Assembly: GCF_900163865.1 (NCBI RefSeq)
Contig: NZ_FUKU01000042.1
Location: 1 to 64,000 of the forward strand
Reading direction: 5' to 3'
DNA length: 64,000 nucleotides
DNA from: Sphingobacterium sp. JB170
GTDB lineage: Bacteria; Bacteroidota; Bacteroidia; Sphingobacteriales; Sphingobacteriaceae
Part shown: in pieces, positions 54,387 to 63,947 of the stretch
How positions within the stretch are numbered: position 1 is the stretch's first letter
How the letters are laid out: every line of letters starts with the position of its first letter
Translations under genes and position numbers: made by a program
Notes under the pieces: model-generated
Seen by the model: only the letters and a program-made list of their open reading frames with translations
Databases searched by the model: none
What the model was told of the DNA's origin: nothing

Positions 54387-57032
54387 ATGACCAAACAATA
54401 TAAAATTTCTGGTATGACTTGTAGTGGTTGTAAAGCAACCGTAGAACGTAAACTAAATGAGTTACGTGGCGTTCAGGCCACCGTAAACCTAGAAACGGCA
54501 ACAGCAACGATAGAACAAGATGGCAAATATTCTTTGCCTGATCTCCAAAAACAGCTAGCTACTGCGGGCGGCGCTTATCAAATTCACGATCTACATACTA
54601 CGGTTATCACAAAAGACAAAGAGCAGCAACCCTCACCTAGCGGCCGTTATATATGCCCTATGTTGTGTGAAGGCGACCATAAAGTTTACCACGAACAAGG
54701 CAGGTGTCCGGTATGCAATATGTTTTTAGTCCCGATCGAGACGATCGATCAACATACACACGCCAATCATCATCATGAAAAAAAGTCTCCTCCAGCGGAA
54801 AACGCTGGTAAATATTATTGCCCTATGATGTGCGAAGGGGATAAGGTTTATGACCAGCCGGGCTCATGCCCAATTTGCGGCATGAATCTAGAAAAGATTC
54901 CAGCGTTAACTTTGCGTACGGAGTATAGCTGCCCGATGCACCCCGAAGTGAAACAAAATCACCCTGGCAACTGTCCGATTTGCGGAATGAATCTGGTAGG
55001 TAATACACTTGAGGAGGAAGAAGATACCACTTACAAAAATCTCCGTCGAATGTTCTGGATTAGCTTCGCACTGACACTCCCACTGTTCATCATTGCAATG
55101 GGCGATATGCTACCTGGCAAAATAATAAGCCAGGTTATCCCACCTGCAGTAAACCCCTATATACAGCTGATTCTGACTCTTCCGGTTGTGTTTTACACTT
55201 GCTGGATGTTCTTCCGACTGGCGTGGACGTCATTCAAAACATGGAATTTGAATATGTTCAGTCTGATTGGTCTTGGCGCGGGAGCTGCGTTTATTTACAG
55301 TCTTGTAGCGCTATTTTTTCCATCGATATTCCCTGACGAACTGCTCGGTCAGCACGGCGAACCACCACTTTATTTCGAATCAGTTAGCGTTATTTTGACA
55401 CTCGTGCTACTCGGACAGCTTATGGAGGCCAAAGCGCATTCTAGAACAAACTCTGCGATGAAAGAGTTAATCAAATTGGCACCAGCAGAAGCAATTCGTG
55501 TTCAGGGATCCAATGAAGAAAGAATCGCGGTATCCGATATTGCAGTAGGTGATACCTTACGTGTGCGCGCTGGCGATAAAATACCTATCGATGGCAAAAT
55601 AATAGAAGGATCAAGTAGCATTGATGAATCTATGATTACCGGAGAGCCCATTCCTGTTGAAAAGGAGGTGGACAGCCCCGTGATTGGCGGAACTATTAAT
55701 GGGAATCATACATTTTTAATGCAAGCAGAGCACGTAGGGAACCAAACGCTCCTTGCGCAAATTATTCAACTAGTGAACGATGCTAGCCGAAGTCAGGCAC
55801 CGATCCAGAAGCTCACCGATAAGATATCACGTGTTTTTGTGCCTGTGGTTATGATCATTGCCTTTGTCACTTTCTTGACCTGGTATTTCAGTGGAATAGA
55901 TAACAAGTTGGCCTTTGCGCTCTCGAATATGTTAGCGGTCTTGATCGTTGCTTGCCCATGTGCATTGGGGCTCGCGACACCCATGTCCGTTATGGTAGGG
56001 ATTGGAAAGGGGGCAAAAAATGGCATCCTTATCAAAAATGCAGAAGCTTTAGAAAACCTTCAAAAAGTTGACACCTTGATCGTCGATAAAACCGGCACCT
56101 TGACCCAGGGGCGTCCTAGCGTATCGGAGATCTGGCCGAACGAACAAAACGTTCTCACGAAGAAAGACATTCTACAAATTGCCGCATCGGTAAATAAAAC
56201 GAGCTCACATCCGCTCGCTCAAGCCATGATGAACAGCGCGAAGGAGCAGAACCTGCAGCTATTGGATTTAATAAACTTTGAAAACATCCCCGGAAAAGGG
56301 GTTTCCGGACAGATTCATCATATGCAAGTCCTACTCGGAACCGAAAAATTAATCAGCGAGCACCATGTTGAGCTTCCAAAGGACCTGAGCACTAAAATCA
56401 CACAAGCGCAAAAACAAGGCAACAGTATCTCTATACTTGCGGTGGACAAAAAATACGCCGGCCTGCTGACCATCATTGATCAGGTGAAACAATCTAGTAA
56501 AGAGGCAATCGAGCACATCCAAGATCAAGGCATCACTGTCCATATGTTTACCGGTGACAACCCAAACACCGCGCAGGTTGTCGCTAAAAAAACAGGCATA
56601 GAATTCGTCAAAGCTAGTATGATGCCCGCGGATAAGCTCCAAGCGATAAAAAAACTGCAGCAAGAGGGGAAAATTGTCGCGATGGCCGGCGATGGCATAA
56701 ACGATGCACCTGCGTTAACGCAAGCTAACGTTGGTATCGCTATGGGGAACGGAACAGACATCGCCATGCAGAGTGCCCAAATAACGCTCATAAAAGGCGA
56801 CCTTCTGGGGATAGAAAAAGCAATAATGCTTAGTCACAAGATGATGCGGAACGTAAAGCAAAATCTACTCTTTGCCTTTTTATACAATATCATCGGTATC
56901 CCTATAGCTGCGGGCATCTTATACTCCAGCTTTGGCATTTTGATGTCGCCAATGATTGCTGCTGCAGCAATGAGCCTGAGCTCTGTTTCGGTAATCCTCA
57001 ACTCCTTAAAGTTAAACGGTTCGAAACTTTAA
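54387..57032 (+). CDS. copA: Copper-exporting P1B-type ATPase with one HMA and three extra metal-binding repeats
   Basis: 881 residues from [20 protein letters not shown] at 54387; upstream in-frame codons to 54357 begin with TTG. The HMA domain (C12, C15) is followed by three Cys-rich repeats: [10 protein letters not shown]...CPVCNMF (about 88-113), [10 protein letters not shown]...CPICGMN (about 143-168) and [10 protein letters not shown]...CPICGMN (about 180-203), with HTHANHHH between the first two. The ATPase core has [15 protein letters not shown], the CPC metal site [13 protein letters not shown] (about 520), the phosphorylation site DKTGTLTQ (about 566) and [10 protein letters not shown] (about 767). 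It pumps Cu(I) outward across the inner membrane. Three such heavy-metal-binding repeats are more than usual. Regulated, I infer, by the preceding HMA-AraC protein. Confidence 0.95.
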   Translation: MTKQYKISGMTCSGCKATVERKLNELRGVQATVNLETATATIEQDGKYSLPDLQKQLATAGGAYQIHDLHTTVITKDKEQQPSPSGRYICPMLCEGDHKVYHEQGRCPVCNMFLVPIETIDQHTHANHHHEKKSPPAENAGKYYCPMMCEGDKVYDQPGSCPICGMNLEKIPALTLRTEYSCPMHPEVKQNHPGNCPICGMNLVGNTLEEEEDTTYKNLRRMFWISFALTLPLFIIAMGDMLPGKIISQVIPPAVNPYIQLILTLPVVFYTCWMFFRLAWTSFKTWNLNMFSLIGLGAGAAFIYSLVALFFPSIFPDELLGQHGEPPLYFESVSVILTLVLLGQLMEAKAHSRTNSAMKELIKLAPAEAIRVQGSNEERIAVSDIAVGDTLRVRAGDKIPIDGKIIEGSSSIDESMITGEPIPVEKEVDSPVIGGTINGNHTFLMQAEHVGNQTLLAQIIQLVNDASRSQAPIQKLTDKISRVFVPVVMIIAFVTFLTWYFSGIDNKLAFALSNMLAVLIVACPCALGLATPMSVMVGIGKGAKNGILIKNAEALENLQKVDTLIVDKTGTLTQGRPSVSEIWPNEQNVLTKKDILQIAASVNKTSSHPLAQAMMNSAKEQNLQLLDLINFENIPGKGVSGQIHHMQVLLGTEKLISEHHVELPKDLSTKITQAQKQGNSISILAVDKKYAGLLTIIDQVKQSSKEAIEHIQDQGITVHMFTGDNPNTAQVVAKKTGIEFVKASMMPADKLQAIKKLQQEGKIVAMAGDGINDAPALTQANVGIAMGNGTDIAMQSAQITLIKGDLLGIEKAIMLSHKMMRNVKQNLLFAFLYNIIGIPIAAGILYSSFGILMSPMIAAAAMSLSSVSVILNSLKLNGSKL

Positions 57033-57047
57033 CAAGCTCCCAAAAAA

Positions 57048-57094
57048 AGAACCTCCCTTTTTGCGAACATATAGCTTGCAAAAAGGGAGGTTCT
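57048..57094. terminator. Very strong bidirectional terminator after copA
   Basis: A perfect 17-bp stem: AGAACCTCCCTTTTTGC (57048-57064) and GCAAAAAGGGAGGTTCT (57078-57094) with a 13-base loop. It serves copA (plus) and the convergent GH92 gene (minus). Confidence 0.85.
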
Positions 57095-57117
57095 AATCTC
57101 TAAAATGTATACAACCC

Positions 57118-59412
57118 TTAGATATCGTCTTTACTCAGCGAGAAAGGTAAATCTCCTTTATTTACGCCGCGATTTTTATTCGGTTCGGACTGCATATCAA
57201 AAGAAATATTAGCGCCCTTTACAAGTTCGCTATGTTTAATATAATTCTTCGTGTAATTTTTCCCATTCCATTTCATCGCATTGATGTATCTGTTTTCATT
57301 CGAATTGTTTTCCGCTTTAATGGATACTTGTTTTCCATTGGATAAATGTAGAGTCGCCTTTTTGAACAATGGTGCTCCCAAAATATACTCGTCCGTAGCT
57401 GGAGTAACCGGATAAAATCCGAGCGCAGAAAAAACATACCAAGCAGATGTTTGCCCGTTATCTTCGTCGCCACAATAACCATCAGGATTCGGTGAATACA
57501 TACGATTCATCGTTTCACGAACCCAATATTGCGTTTTCCACGGCGCACCGACATGATTATAAAGGTAGATCATATGTTGAATAGGCTGGTTCCCGTGTGC
57601 ATATTGTCCCATATTAGCAACTTGCATCTCGCGGATCTCATGAATAGGAAATCCATAGTAAGAATCATCAAATACGGGTGGCAGGCTGAACACCGAATCC
57701 AACTTAATTTCCATCGCTTGATGCCCCCCCAACAGGTTCGCTAACCCTTCAATATCCTGAAAAACAGACCAGGTATAATGCCAGCTATTTCCTTCGGTAA
57801 ACGCGTCCCCCCATTTAAACGGATTAAACGGAGATTGGAATTCACCATTTTTATTTTTACCACGCATTAAACCTGTTGCCGGGTCGAATAGATTTTTATA
57901 ATTGAACGAGCGGGCCTTATAGAGCTTCTGATCCTTTTCGGGCTTATCCAGCGCTTTTGCAAGCTGATAGATCGAAAAGTCATCATAAGCATATTCTAGT
58001 GTTCGTGCTGCGTTTTCATTGATATCTACATCATACGGCACGTAACCTAACTCCTTATAATAAGAGGCTCCAGCACGGCCTACCGCAGGTAGCGGTCCTG
58101 CATTGTTCGCTCCATGGAGCAATGCTTCGTAGAGCGTTTCAATATCTTTGGAGCGTATCCCTTTAACCCACGCGTCAGCAACGACCGAGGCCGAGTTATT
58201 CCCCACCATGACGCTACGTAATCCTGGGCTCGCCCATTCAGGTAGCCACCCACTCTCGCGGTACGCATTAGCGAGTCCTTCCTGCATTTTTTCACTGACT
58301 TCTGGATACATTAAATTTAGGAATGGAAAAAGGCTCCGGAAAGTATCCCAGAATCCCGTATCGGTGAACATATATCCAGGTAAAACCTCGCCATTGTAGG
58401 GTGAATAATGCACCACTTGTCCTTGCTCGTCGATTTCATAAAACATTCGCGGGAATAATAACGAGCGGTACAAACAGGAATAGAAGGTTCTCATATCATC
58501 GATCGTACCACCTTCAATTTCAATTTTTTTGAGCTCGGTATTCCAAATATCTTCACCCTTCGCGACCTGCTCATCGAACGTCACGCCGTCGAGCTCTTTC
58601 AAATTAATGGCCGCCTGTTCTTTTGAAATAAATGAAGACGCTACTTTTACAAGTATTTGATCTCCTCGATTAGCAATCTGAAAACCAACGAGTGCTCCCA
58701 CGTGATCGGCCTTCACGAGATAACGATCCTCGCTAAGTACGGAGTCGGCGAAGGTCGCAATATTTGCAAACGGATGATCAAACTCCAACACATAATAATT
58801 TTTAAAATTATCGGGTACTCCCCCACTGTTCTTGGTCGAATAACCAATTATCTTTTGCTCCTTGGGCAATACCTCTACATAAGAACCTTTATCAAATGCA
58901 TCCAGGAGTACATACGCCTCATCGGTCTTAGGAAAAGTAAGACGGAAATATGCCGCACGTTCAGTCGGCGTAATTTCGGTGGTCACGTCGTAGTCCGCTA
59001 GATAGACCGAGTAATAATGTGGCTTGGCAACTTCCGCTTTATGTGAGAAGTGACTAGCGCGCTTTTCCTCATCGAACGATTTCACGCCCACCATAGGCAT
59101 AATAGAGAACTGACCGTAATCATTCATCCATGGTGAGGGTTGATGGGTCTGCTTAAAACCACGCAACTTTTCAGCGGTATAGCTATACATCCAGCCATCA
59201 CCCATTTTTCCAGACTGCGGGCTCCAGAAATTCATTCCCCATGGCAAGGCAATAGCGGGATATGTGTTTCCGGTAGAAAACATATAAGTGGACTGCGTAC
59301 CGACCAGTGTACTCACCAAGTCGATCGGATTTTCCACTTTATCGATTGTCTGGCTGTGGGCAAAAAGCAGACTCCCGCTTAAGAAAATTGTTGTTAAAAA
59401 TTTAAATTTCAT
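57118..59412 (-). CDS. Secreted GH92-family alpha-mannosidase
   Basis: 764 residues from the ATG at 59412 (a TTG one codon earlier is in frame). A signal peptide ends at AHSQ (about 21). GH92 marks: LVSTLVGTQSTYMFSTGNTY and PAIALPWGMNFWSPQSG at the N-terminus, FWDTFRSLFPFLNLMYPEVS, the acid-containing TEGNSWHYTWSVFQDI and the base region YCGDEDNGQTSAWYVFSALG. The family comprises calcium-dependent inverting exo-alpha-mannosidases that trim host or fungal N-glycans or mannans; linkage cannot be read from sequence. It lies by itself, without SusC/SusD beside it, and 79 bases from the oxidoreductase gene upstream. Confidence 0.94.
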   Translation of the reverse strand: MKFKFLTTIFLSGSLLFAHSQTIDKVENPIDLVSTLVGTQSTYMFSTGNTYPAIALPWGMNFWSPQSGKMGDGWMYSYTAEKLRGFKQTHQPSPWMNDYGQFSIMPMVGVKSFDEEKRASHFSHKAEVAKPHYYSVYLADYDVTTEITPTERAAYFRLTFPKTDEAYVLLDAFDKGSYVEVLPKEQKIIGYSTKNSGGVPDNFKNYYVLEFDHPFANIATFADSVLSEDRYLVKADHVGALVGFQIANRGDQILVKVASSFISKEQAAINLKELDGVTFDEQVAKGEDIWNTELKKIEIEGGTIDDMRTFYSCLYRSLLFPRMFYEIDEQGQVVHYSPYNGEVLPGYMFTDTGFWDTFRSLFPFLNLMYPEVSEKMQEGLANAYRESGWLPEWASPGLRSVMVGNNSASVVADAWVKGIRSKDIETLYEALLHGANNAGPLPAVGRAGASYYKELGYVPYDVDINENAARTLEYAYDDFSIYQLAKALDKPEKDQKLYKARSFNYKNLFDPATGLMRGKNKNGEFQSPFNPFKWGDAFTEGNSWHYTWSVFQDIEGLANLLGGHQAMEIKLDSVFSLPPVFDDSYYGFPIHEIREMQVANMGQYAHGNQPIQHMIYLYNHVGAPWKTQYWVRETMNRMYSPNPDGYCGDEDNGQTSAWYVFSALGFYPVTPATDEYILGAPLFKKATLHLSNGKQVSIKAENNSNENRYINAMKWNGKNYTKNYIKHSELVKGANISFDMQSEPNKNRGVNKGDLPFSLSKDDI

Positions 59413-59490
59413 CAATTTATCGGCTTATTTAAGAATCCTCTAAAGTAAACAAAAATATCTAAAAACCGATAGCTAAAAGTATTTAGCATA

Positions 59491-60456
59491 TCATACAACG
59501 AGAACAATTTTACCGAAAAAATTGCCAGATTCCATCAATCGATGTGCCTCCGCCGCGTCTTCCAGTGGGATTTCCTTAAATACTTGTGGACGGAACTTTT
59601 GCCCGAGAAACGGCCAAATATGGGTAAATATCGATTCGGTTAATTCGGCCTTAAAGCCTGTATCGCGCGCGCGGAGCGTACTGCCTGTGATCAGCAAACG
59701 CTTCTGCATAACTTTAAAAATATTTAAAGGGACTTTTGCACCCTGTGTGGCGTTAATATAGACCAAACGGCCATCCGGGGCAAGCAAATCTATATTTTTC
59801 TCAAAATAATCACCTGCGAGGCTATCCAAGATAACATCAATACGTTCGTGCTGTAATACGGCGTAAAAATCACTTTCTTTATAATTTACCGTACGATCAG
59901 CCCCCAATTCCGTACAATACTTACATTTCTCTGGTGTGGAAGATGTAGTAAAAACACGCGCTCCAAACGCTTTCGCTAGCTGTATCGTCGTACTCCCAAT
60001 TCCGCCAGAGCCACCATGAACAAGAATACCGTCCGCCGCAGAGAGCCGCCCACGTCGAAAGACGTTATCCCAAACGGTATATATATTTTCCGGCAGTATT
60101 GCCGCTTGCGCATAGCTCAACCCAACAGGCACAGGCAGGCAGATATCTTGGTGTACCGCGACATGTGTCGCATAACCGCCCCCACCAACGAGCGCACAAA
60201 CGCGATCGCCGACCGACCATCTTGTCACCCGTTTTCCTAGCGCTACAACCATCCCAGCCACCTCCAAGCCCGGGATATCTGCTACTACGCCGGGCGGCGC
60301 TGGGTAATTGCCTTTTCGCTGGAATACATCAGGCCGATTTACACCGGCCGCCTTCACGGCAACCAATACTTCATCATCCCTTACCGGTGGTGTCACTCTT
60401 CGGACGAATTCGAGTACTTCAGGTCCGCCAAACTTTGTAATTACAATGGCATGCAT
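59491..60456 (-). CDS. NAD(P)H:quinone oxidoreductase, zinc-free MDR (PIG3/QOR) family
   Basis: 321 residues from MHAIVITKFGGPEVLEFVRR at 60456; the 12 extra codons upstream lie inside the previous gene. Medium-chain reductase features: GROES-like VKAAGVNRPDVFQRKGNYPA, GLEVAGMVVALG and the nucleotide-binding VHGGSGGIGSTTIQLAKAFG, then LGADRTVNYKESDFY. Structural and catalytic zinc ligands of alcohol dehydrogenases are absent, as in QOR/PIG3 proteins. It reduces quinones or enals with NADPH, guarding against oxidative damage. The start codon lies one base after the stop of the preceding TonB-type gene, so the two are co-translated. Confidence 0.93.
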   Translation of the reverse strand: MHAIVITKFGGPEVLEFVRRVTPPVRDDEVLVAVKAAGVNRPDVFQRKGNYPAPPGVVADIPGLEVAGMVVALGKRVTRWSVGDRVCALVGGGGYATHVAVHQDICLPVPVGLSYAQAAILPENIYTVWDNVFRRGRLSAADGILVHGGSGGIGSTTIQLAKAFGARVFTTSSTPEKCKYCTELGADRTVNYKESDFYAVLQHERIDVILDSLAGDYFEKNIDLLAPDGRLVYINATQGAKVPLNIFKVMQKRLLITGSTLRARDTGFKAELTESIFTHIWPFLGQKFRPQVFKEIPLEDAAEAHRLMESGNFFGKIVLVV

Positions 60457-60457
60457 A

Positions 60458-63226
60458 TTATTTCTTCTTTGGATATTTCTGCAACCGCACATTTAAAGTC
60501 ACCATAAAATAACGCCCTAAACGGTTGTTTTTAGCTTCGTAGAGATCATTTCCGATGTATTCGCTATAGGTACCCATATTCTTGTTTTGATCGAGCAAAT
60601 CGAAACCCTGAATACGCAGCACGGCGGCTTTGTTATTAAAAAATGAAAATTCCATGTAAGCATTTATGATCGTCGGGTTGCTATTCATGAAACTGCTCTC
60701 ATATCCCGAATTAAATCGTTGCGACATTTCTGCACCTAGGGTGATATAATCTGATAAATAACCTTTCGTACCAGCACTGAACAATAAACTATGGGCTGTA
60801 ATTTCGGTTGCATAGGGCCATGTGTAACTCGCATGGTTTAGTAAGTAATTGGTATTAAATAACGTCTCAAAATAGTCACTCCAATTGTATCGAAATTGAA
60901 GCGATTGCGAATATATAAACTGTTCGGTTTTATTCCGTTCATCATTTACATAGGAAAGGTTATTATAAAAATCGGCGCTTCCTACCAGATCCAGTTGAAG
61001 GCTCTCGTTAAATATCGGCGTATTAAACAAATAATACCATTTTAGATCATAATAACCATCTGCATTCTTGAACGTCGTTTCTTGTATTGTGGAGGTCGTA
61101 TACGCTTTCTTGTCAGAGACGATCTTGTTGGACACGAAGTTATAGGCAAAGTTTGTTTCAAAATATTGGCTACGGGCGGTGATAAATTTACGGAATGTCG
61201 TGCTAATACGATTCGAAAATTCAGCCTTGAGTTCGGGATTACCTACTATAATATTCTGTGAATTGCTGTTGTCACGCACGGGAATGATGTGCAAGAAATT
61301 AGGCTGATTGTTTTTACCCCTGTAATCTATGGACCAATCAATCTCTTTATTTATTCGCCATTTGAAACCGGCGGTCGGCACGAGGTTGACGTTACGATAG
61401 CTGTATATTAAATCTTCAGCAGGTAAATTTCCGACAAGCTTTAGCGGCTGAACAGCAAAACCAATATTCGCACGGACATTACTGTTGGGCGTATATTGGT
61501 AGTTTAACCCTACCTTGCTGCTGCTGAACCGGTAATTGTAGTTTACGCCCAGCGAATCTACGTAATAAAAGTGCCCAAGCTCCTCGGTTTTATTTTTGTC
61601 TTCCACGAGCCTCCTTGTGGTCATATCGGTCAATTGGTAATCGTACACAAGTTCTAGCTTGCTGTAATCCGAGAATGGTTCTACGTACGATAACGATACT
61701 TTCATCCCGTCGGATCCGTTATCTTTCTGAATAAAATAACGTTGTTCGAAATTGGAAACTGTTGGTGAACCGGTTGAAGAATCGACCGTGATGTATCGAT
61801 CCAAAACATCTTCCAGTTCATCATTGCTATTGAAGTTTAATGTAACATTCCCAATAAGCTTACGCCCCGGCTTCTGAAAGGCCTTTGAATAAACGACGTT
61901 GACATCCATATTAGGGTTTTTCGAATAGGAAGTATCTCGATATGTTCCTCGATTCGAAATTTGGTTATTATCGATTTGGCGTTCTCGGCTGTTTCCAGTA
62001 TACGTCTTGTTATAGGTGAATACTGGTCTTATCTCTAAGAGGTCCTCATTTTTAAACTTGTGTTTCAATTCCGCTGTAAATCGGTGGTAGCTATCGTCGT
62101 TGTTGGTTTGATAGGATTCCTGATTCGAGATCAGATTCTCAATATAATTAGAGCGCAGCCAAGAGGTACCTCGGGTGACATTATCCTTTCGTGTAAAACT
62201 ATAACTCCCATTGAATTGTGTGTTGGTCGTAATATTATCAGAGAAGTTAAATCCGACGGATTTGATATTATTTAGTCCATCGGTAGGATCGACAAAATCT
62301 GTTGCATCATACAAAGAACGGTCGCGATCCCCCACACCGTTAGGTGATCCAAAAGAAAAGAGACTCGTATTGGTATTATTGATCGAGCCGACCACCGAAA
62401 ACTCCTGTCCGTCGTCAAACCTATTCACACCGATACTTCCTATAAACCGTTCACTGGTTCCTCCTCCTGCGGTGACTTGTCCAAAAGAAATACGTTTACG
62501 ATCTTCTTTTAATACAATATTTAGAATTTTCTCCGGCTCATTGGTTTTCATACCTGTGTTCGACGCATTTTCCCCGTAGGAGTTAATAACCTGTAATTTA
62601 GCGATAAAATCCGCGGGCAAATTCCGCGTTGCTGTCAACACATCGCCTCCGAAAAACTTCTTACCGTCCACGCGCACCGATAAAATAGGCTTCCCCTGCG
62701 CATAGACTATCCCGTCACGGGAGACCCGTATACCGGGTAACTTCTTCAACGCCTCCTCTAGCAGGGAGTTCGTCCGAAAGCTGAACGCATCCATGTTATA
62801 TTGAACGGTATCGGTGGAATAAATTACAGGGACCGTTTTAACTACGTAAACGCCCTCAATTAAAGATGATTGAGGCGTAAGTACAACGTTAGGCATCATG
62901 TAGAAGCCTGTTCTGGCTGCTACGGGCAGCTGTTTATTAATAATCTGATAGCCCAGCATGCTATAGGAGATTTGGACATTCTTTCCCTTAACAGGTGTAA
63001 ATTCATAATATCCTGCGCTCGAGGTACTCGTCACGAGTGTATCAAATTCACTCGTTAAACGGACCGTAACACCATCCATACGCACATTTGCAGTGTCGAT
63101 GACATATCCCTGTATTTGCCGGTCAGCTGTCTGCGCTTGAAGTTCAGACACACCTACTACATGGATGCAAACCAAAGCAACTATAACAATAAAACACTTT
63201 AGATACCCCACAAATATTGTTTTCAC
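60458..63226 (-). CDS. Large TonB-plug outer-membrane beta-barrel protein with N-terminal CarboxypepD_reg domain
   Basis: 922 residues from a GTG at 63226, the only start able to give a signal peptide (CFIVIVALVCIHVVGVSELQ, ends AQ). Domains: carboxypeptidase-regulatory-like (about 38-120, IQGYVIDTANVRMDGVTVRL), TonB plug (about 135-235, NSLLEEALKKLPGIRVSRDG and GKPILSVRVDGKKFFGGDVL) and a beta-barrel of the OMP_b-brl_3 type. It lacks a SusD partner. Some relatives transport iron chelates or peptides; no ligand is indicated here. Ferritin lies upstream but on a separate transcript (terminator at 63312-63334). It overlaps by operon with the QOR gene. Confidence 0.9.
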   Translation of the reverse strand: MKTIFVGYLKCFIVIVALVCIHVVGVSELQAQTADRQIQGYVIDTANVRMDGVTVRLTSEFDTLVTSTSSAGYYEFTPVKGKNVQISYSMLGYQIINKQLPVAARTGFYMMPNVVLTPQSSLIEGVYVVKTVPVIYSTDTVQYNMDAFSFRTNSLLEEALKKLPGIRVSRDGIVYAQGKPILSVRVDGKKFFGGDVLTATRNLPADFIAKLQVINSYGENASNTGMKTNEPEKILNIVLKEDRKRISFGQVTAGGGTSERFIGSIGVNRFDDGQEFSVVGSINNTNTSLFSFGSPNGVGDRDRSLYDATDFVDPTDGLNNIKSVGFNFSDNITTNTQFNGSYSFTRKDNVTRGTSWLRSNYIENLISNQESYQTNNDDSYHRFTAELKHKFKNEDLLEIRPVFTYNKTYTGNSRERQIDNNQISNRGTYRDTSYSKNPNMDVNVVYSKAFQKPGRKLIGNVTLNFNSNDELEDVLDRYITVDSSTGSPTVSNFEQRYFIQKDNGSDGMKVSLSYVEPFSDYSKLELVYDYQLTDMTTRRLVEDKNKTEELGHFYYVDSLGVNYNYRFSSSKVGLNYQYTPNSNVRANIGFAVQPLKLVGNLPAEDLIYSYRNVNLVPTAGFKWRINKEIDWSIDYRGKNNQPNFLHIIPVRDNSNSQNIIVGNPELKAEFSNRISTTFRKFITARSQYFETNFAYNFVSNKIVSDKKAYTTSTIQETTFKNADGYYDLKWYYLFNTPIFNESLQLDLVGSADFYNNLSYVNDERNKTEQFIYSQSLQFRYNWSDYFETLFNTNYLLNHASYTWPYATEITAHSLLFSAGTKGYLSDYITLGAEMSQRFNSGYESSFMNSNPTIINAYMEFSFFNNKAAVLRIQGFDLLDQNKNMGTYSEYIGNDLYEAKNNRLGRYFMVTLNVRLQKYPKKK

Positions 63227-63311
63227 TCGTTTGAGATCAATATACGAAAAAAATGAATTTTGATATACCTTTCTCTCCTAACGTCGAAACTTTATTTTTT
63301 GTATAAAAAAA

Positions 63312-63334
63312 GGGCTGTTTCTGCGAAACGGCCC
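63312..63334 (-). terminator. Intrinsic terminator after the ferritin gene
   Basis: GGGCTGTTTC (63312-63321) and GAAACGGCCC (63325-63334), one G-T pair, 3-base loop. On the minus strand a run of seven T residues follows. Confidence 0.85.
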
Positions 63335-63358
63335 CAATTATGAATTATCTTGAATTAA

Positions 63359-63886
63359 TTACTCCCCGTCAAAAGTAACTTTCACTAAGTGTTTGTCAAT
63401 CTCCCAACGTCCTGTACCTTCTTCTCCAATTACATCAAATAATTCGAGAATACGACGCGCAACATACTCCTCTTCCACTTGTTCTTCTAAGAACCACTGC
63501 AAGAAATTAAACGTCACGAAATCTTTCGCTTTCATACATTTGTCTGCAATATTATTAAACTGCTCCGTAACAAACATTTCTTGCTCCAAAGCCTGTTCAA
63601 AAACACCACGAAACGATTCAAAATCCACAGGGATGTTTGTGATCTCTGGCGAAACTGCGCGACCTCCGCGATTATTGATAAAGTTGAAAATTTTCAACAT
63701 GTGTATGCGTTCTTCATCAGCTTGCGTAGCAAAAAATGTCGCTGAATTATCTAGTCCCTGATCATCGCACCAAGAAGACATTGCTAAATAAAGAGCCGAT
63801 GAATGTGCTTCTACTTTAACTTGTGCATTTAATATATTTTCGATATCCTCGCTAAGCGATGTTTTCAATTTCAATAAATCTTTCAT
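63359..63886 (-). CDS. ftnA: Non-haem ferritin
   Basis: 175 residues, the usual ferritin length. The four-helix bundle carries the ferroxidase ligands: E in AQVKVEAHSSALYLAMSSWC, E-x-x-H in QADEERIHMLKIFNFI and the later EQEMFVTEQFNNIADKC and WFLEEQVEEEYVARRILEL. There is no signal peptide. It stores iron as a 24-mer in the cytoplasm and limits Fenton chemistry. A Bacteroidota promoter lies upstream (63919-63947) and a terminator follows. Single gene. Confidence 0.95.
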   Translation of the reverse strand: MKDLLKLKTSLSEDIENILNAQVKVEAHSSALYLAMSSWCDDQGLDNSATFFATQADEERIHMLKIFNFINNRGGRAVSPEITNIPVDFESFRGVFEQALEQEMFVTEQFNNIADKCMKAKDFVTFNFLQWFLEEQVEEEYVARRILELFDVIGEEGTGRWEIDKHLVKVTFDGE

Positions 63887-63918
63887 ATTATTTATCCTTT
63901 AAGATTCTACAATAGTAA

Positions 63919-63947
63919 CAATGTTAGCCCCACATTGTTTGCTACAA
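63919..63947 (-). promoter_or_regulatory. Promoter of the ferritin gene
   Basis: On the minus strand TTG (63945-63947), 18 bases, then TAACATTG (63919-63926), one base off the TAnnTTTG box and one base short in spacing. Transcription would start about 25 bases before the ATG. Confidence 0.55.
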
